A stretch of DNA of 64,000 bases, taken from NCBI GenBank assembly GCA_964633815.1, contig CAZWHW010000005.1:1-64000 (forward strand), written 5' to 3'. Positions 61,112-64,000 of the stretch are shown in pieces. Within the stretch, counting starts at the first letter, position 1; each line of letters begins with the position of its first letter. The translations under genes and the position numbers were made by a program. This DNA comes from CALKZN01 sp964633815 (GTDB lineage: Bacteria > Pseudomonadota > Gammaproteobacteria > Arenicellales > Arenicellaceae). The notes under the pieces are model-generated. The model was given only the letters and a program-made list of their open reading frames with translations, was not told where the DNA came from and ran no database searches.

Positions 61112-62198
61112 ACCTATATACAAATCCACAAAGAAAATAATAAATAGCTGGCCTCGCCAGCTATTTATTTCTGGGCTATCAATAGGTTTGCTTGTTTTGG
61201 CTGCTGCCTGTGACCGTGGGCCTAAATTAGTAAAATTTTCTGGCCCAATCATGGGTACTGATTATACAGTGTCATTGATTTGTGATGATGATAAAGGTGC
61301 TGAAGCTTGGCAAGCCGAATTATTGCCGATAATGGAATCGGTAAATCAGTCGATGTCGACGTATATCCAAGACTCAGAACTAATGAAGTTTAATCGTTCA
61401 ACTAGCACTGAATTTCAAAACGTAAGTGATGGCTTACTGTATGTTTTTTCGGTAGCGCAGCGTGTCTCAAATGAAACTAACGGAGCATTGGATGTCACCG
61501 TGCAGCCATTAGTAGAGCAATGGGGTTTTGGTACAAATAAATTAAAATCACTTACTGAGTCTCCAGCAATTCCTTCGACAGAAGTGTTAGCTCAAATTTC
61601 TGAATACGTTGGTTTTAACAAACTTAAGTTTGATAGTTCTTTTACTCAATTACGTAAAACGCATCCGCAAGTTGAAGTCGACTTTTCGGCTATTGCTAAA
61701 GGTTATGCGGTTGATTTAGTGTCGAACTATTTAATTGTTTCTGGTTGTAAGAATCATTTAGTCGATATTGGCGGTGAACTTAAAGCCGAAGGTTTGAACT
61801 CTAAAGGTAAAGCGTGGCGACTAGCTGTGGAAAAGCCTGAGTCAAACAATAGTTTGCAAGCATTAATTGATGTATCAGGCGTTGCGGTTGCAAGTTCAGG
61901 TGATTATAGGAACTTTCATTTGATTGATGGTAAACGTTATTCACATACTATTGATCCGCGAATATCAAAACCAATTGAACATAATTTGGCTGCGGTTACA
62001 GTAATTGATCCAGTTGCAGCTAGGGCGGATGCATTAGCCACAGCATTTATGGTTATGGGTGAAGAAGCCTTAGATTTTGCTGAAAAGAAAAAAATCCCAG
62101 CATTATTTATTTTTAGAACACCCTTAATTGATGGAAATGATGAGCAAGAGTATCAGGTCTTATACTCTGAATCGTTTGAACAGTATTTAGTTAATTAG
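61095..62198 (+). CDS. apbE: FAD:protein FMN transferase (lipoprotein)
   Basis: A protein of about 367 residues that attaches FMN to NqrB and NqrC threonines. Signal peptide SGLSIGLLVLAAAC carries a lipobox, so it is tethered in the periplasm. ApbE blocks: MGTDYTV, VDFSAIAKGYAVD, LVDIGGELKAEG, and SHTIDPR. The start is unclear: ATG 61095 or GTG 61104, both inside the end of nqrF; GGAT at 61093 suits GTG. A terminator-like hairpin lies within the first 25 codons (61141-61167). Confidence 0.9.
   Translation: MILVDKPIYKSTKKIINSWPRQLFISGLSIGLLVLAAACDRGPKLVKFSGPIMGTDYTVSLICDDDKGAEAWQAELLPIMESVNQSMSTYIQDSELMKFNRSTSTEFQNVSDGLLYVFSVAQRVSNETNGALDVTVQPLVEQWGFGTNKLKSLTESPAIPSTEVLAQISEYVGFNKLKFDSSFTQLRKTHPQVEVDFSAIAKGYAVDLVSNYLIVSGCKNHLVDIGGELKAEGLNSKGKAWRLAVEKPESNNSLQALIDVSGVAVASSGDYRNFHLIDGKRYSHTIDPRISKPIEHNLAAVTVIDPVAARADALATAFMVMGEEALDFAEKKKIPALFIFRTPLIDGNDEQEYQVLYSESFEQYLVN
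61141..61167 (+). terminator. Terminator-like hairpin inside the start of apbE
   Basis: Perfect 12-bp stem TAAATAGCTGGC / GCCAGCTATTTA with a CTC loop, followed by TTTC. It is 30 bp after the nqrF stop but within the apbE reading frame. It may end a fraction of nqr transcripts; the T run is weak. Confidence 0.5.
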
Positions 62199-62242
62199 CA
62201 GCAGTTGCTGTGTTGTAATTTTAATATAAGAAAGGTTTTTAC

Positions 62243-62458
62243 ATGATGATTGTGATCGTTACATTTGCTGTATTTCTTTTTATTATGACAATTATGGCGG
62301 TTGGTTACATAATTGCTGGCAAGTCAATCAAGGGTAGTTGTGGTGGTTTAAATGCTATTGAAGGTCTTGATGGTGCTTGTGATATTTGCGAAATAAAAAC
62401 TCAGTGTAGTAAGCGTAAACGAATGCTAGAAGAAAGAGCAAAGCAAGGCCATTCGTAA
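62243..62458 (+). CDS. nqrM: Na+-NQR maturation protein NqrM
   Basis: A 71-residue protein: one transmembrane helix (about 5-26) then KSIKGSCGGLNAIEG and CDICEIKTQC (C33, C46, C49, C55). The four Cys deliver iron for the NqrD/NqrE centre. ATG at 62243 and 62246 are both possible. Last gene of the nqr group; cysB follows after 25 bp. Confidence 0.93.
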   Translation: MMIVIVTFAVFLFIMTIMAVGYIIAGKSIKGSCGGLNAIEGLDGACDICEIKTQCSKRKRMLEERAKQGHS

Positions 62459-62483
62459 CTAACGTATTTAGATATTTTTGCTA

Positions 62484-63464
62484 ATGAAATTACGCCAGTT
62501 AGAATATGTTATTGAAATCATAGATTCTGGAATGAGTGTCACAGCTGCTTCAGAAAAAATGTTTACTTCCCAGCCTGGCATAAGTAGTCAAGTCAAACTT
62601 TTAGAAGAAGAATTAGGAATCCAAATCTTTGAGCGCAATGGCAAGCTTATCGATGGTTTAAGTCCAGCTGGCAAAAGCATTGTTGATGATTTTCGAAAAA
62701 TTCTGTCATTAGTGGATAATGTGCAAAAACAAGCAGCTGATTTTGCCGACCCAGACAAAGGGACACTATCAATTGCTACTACACACACACAGGCCCGTTA
62801 TGTTTTGCCTAAAGTGATTAGCCAATTTCGTGAAAAATACCCAAAAGTTGCATTACAGATACATCAGGGTACTCCGGAGCAAATTGCAGCGATGACCGCT
62901 TCTGGAGAAGCAGATATTGGTATTGCTACTGAGGCGTTAGAGCTCTTTAGTGATTTGTTGTTATTACCATGTTATCGATGGAATCGTTGTGTCATGGTGC
63001 CCAAAGGACATCCTTTAGCTCAAGAGGATATGTTGACAGTTGAAGCCATTGCGGAATACCCAGTGATTACTTATGTGTTTGGTGTTGCGGATCGCTCAGT
63101 AATTAATAAAGCATTTAAAAATAAAAATTTAGATTTAGATGTGGTTTTAACAGCAGCGGATGCAGAAGTTATTAAGACATATGTTCGAAATGGATTAGGT
63201 ATTGGTTTGTGTGCAAGAATGGCATATGACCGTAAACAAGATGGTGATTTGCAGGTGTTAGATGCGCGCCATTTGTTTGATTCGAGTGTAACTAGTTTGG
63301 CAATTAGATCACAAAGTCAACTAAGAAATTATGTTTATGATTTTATTCAGATGTTTTCACCGCATTTAACAAAGGGAGTTGTTAAAACGGTGTTAGAAAC
63401 TAAAGATAAGAAAATCCAGGCCCAGCTTTACAAAGAGCATGTTGAGGCAGCAGAGGTACGCTAA
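62484..63464 (+). CDS. cysB: LysR-type regulator CysB
   Basis: A 326-residue LysR regulator. The N-terminal winged helix opens MKLRQLEYVIEII and includes TSQPGISSQVKLLEEELG; the effector domain shows TTHTQARYVLP, the sulfate/N-acetylserine pocket of CysB. It controls sulfur assimilation; its target genes are not nearby. ATG 62484 is chosen because it aligns with E. coli CysB; a TTG two codons earlier is possible. Confidence 0.9.
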   Translation: MKLRQLEYVIEIIDSGMSVTAASEKMFTSQPGISSQVKLLEEELGIQIFERNGKLIDGLSPAGKSIVDDFRKILSLVDNVQKQAADFADPDKGTLSIATTHTQARYVLPKVISQFREKYPKVALQIHQGTPEQIAAMTASGEADIGIATEALELFSDLLLLPCYRWNRCVMVPKGHPLAQEDMLTVEAIAEYPVITYVFGVADRSVINKAFKNKNLDLDVVLTAADAEVIKTYVRNGLGIGLCARMAYDRKQDGDLQVLDARHLFDSSVTSLAIRSQSQLRNYVYDFIQMFSPHLTKGVVKTVLETKDKKIQAQLYKEHVEAAEVR

Positions 63465-63588
63465 ATACGTACATGTTTTGATTAAAAAAAAGTCAAAATA
63501 TTAACTAAGCTTAACCCCTAAATTGTAGTTAAGTACTAAAATGTCCCTATATGAAGAATTCTTATAGTTAATATTTTAGAGGCAGTAA

Positions 63589-64000
63589 ATGAAAGTTAAT
63601 TCAAATCTTTTTCCAAAGGTTAATATTAAAAAAATTGTATTCTGTAGTACGATAGCAACACTTTTTTTAGTTAATACAGTCAGCTTTAGTCAATCATCAC
63701 AAAAAATCCTAGAAGCGAAAACTACTATCCAAGACTTTGCTCCCAAAGTAGGTTTCGCTGATTTAATTGAAAGAATTAGCCCTGCAGTTGTACACGTGGC
63801 TATACGCGGTGTGCCAAAATCAACTGTCCCGCCTGGTTTTAATTTCCCTCCAGGTTCCCCTTTTGAAGAGTTTTTTAAACGCAGACCTCAAGAACAAGCA
63901 CCACAACAACAACGTAAGCGTCGTTTAGGGATCGGTTCTGGTTTTATTATTTCTGCTGATGGGTATGTGGTGACAAATAATCATGTCATTGAAAATGGCG
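63589..64000 (+). CDS. DegP/DegQ-type periplasmic serine protease (3' end beyond window)
   Basis: The first 137 residues of an S1C protease are visible. Signal-like segment VFCSTIATLFLVNTVSF, then FADLIERISPAVVHVAIRG, a Pro/Gln-rich LA-type loop (about 85-110) and IGSGFIISADGYVVTNNHVIE with the catalytic His. The Asp, Ser and any PDZ domains lie beyond the right edge. TAGAGGCAG precedes the ATG at 63589. DegP, DegQ or MucD cannot be told apart from this part. Confidence 0.88.
   Translation, partial: MKVNSNLFPKVNIKKIVFCSTIATLFLVNTVSFSQSSQKILEAKTTIQDFAPKVGFADLIERISPAVVHVAIRGVPKSTVPPGFNFPPGSPFEEFFKRRPQEQAPQQQRKRRLGIGSGFIISADGYVVTNNHVIENG

Noticed and set aside
1..64000. tRNA, rRNA, CRISPR arrays, prophage or integrase genes
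   Set aside because: Looked for cloverleaf-like and repeat-spacer patterns and for integrase/transposase motifs; none seen by eye.

Overview
The window is a compact, AT-rich stretch of chromosome (roughly 35-40% G+C by eye) from a Gram-negative bacterium, almost certainly a gammaproteobacterium. The markers are the Na+-translocating NADH:quinone reductase operon (nqrABCDEF-apbE-nqrM), a CysB regulator, the dut-coaBC / radC-rpmB-rpmG block, ParC, SppA, and heptose genes for lipopolysaccharide inner core. Na+-NQR, the ClC and K+ channels and a free-living metabolic gene set suggest a marine or aquatic organism; I cannot name a genus. I see no tRNA or rRNA gene, CRISPR array, prophage, integrase or intact insertion sequence.

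Layout. 1-8.5 kb: small accessory and stress genes (phosphatase-like DUF442 protein cut by the left edge, orphan BtuF-like protein, DUF2061, secreted DUF3179 and sugar-dehydrogenase-like proteins, metallophosphoesterase, nitroreductase, GST), with three REP-like GGTCAGAGCC motifs in the first 1.8 kb. 8.7-21 kb: a glycerate-kinase-like/Mpo1-like pair, SppA, many DUF proteins and lipoproteins, a diguanylate cyclase, an M48-TerB fusion and a UmuD-like protein with an AT-hook-like head. 21-24 kb: a membrane CheA-like kinase, a CheY-like receiver and a CheX-type phosphatase, a self-contained phosphorelay. 25-31.5 kb: parC, transaldolase, ClC channel, phosphomannomutase/phosphoglucomutase. 32-40 kb, minus strand: gltA, then sucA-sucB-lpdA for the 2-oxoglutarate dehydrogenase complex; SucB carries three lipoyl domains, two of them nearly identical. 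40-44.5 kb: dut-coaBC facing radC-rpmB-rpmG, then HNH, PpiC and ComEA-like genes. 45-54.8 kb: AGE-family epimerase-like protein, AmtB, a sugar-nucleotide/heptose cluster (ugd-hldA-hldD-manC), and a two-RCK K+ channel with a small membrane partner. 55-64 kb: nqrA-F, apbE, nqrM, cysB and the start of a DegP/DegQ-type protease.

How the genes connect. Citrate synthase and 2-oxoglutarate dehydrogenase feed NADH to Na+-NQR, whose NqrB and NqrC subunits need the ApbE flavin transferase and whose iron site needs NqrM. AlgC at 30 kb makes mannose-1-P and glucose-1-P, substrates for ManC and (through UDP-glucose) Ugd. HldA and HldD supply ADP-heptose. The observations most worth following are the CheA-like/CheY/CheX relay, the recent lipoyl-domain duplication in sucB, the UmuD-like protein with a 16-bp palindrome at its promoter, a terminator-like hairpin inside the 5' end of apbE, and a changed flavin-attachment motif in NqrB.
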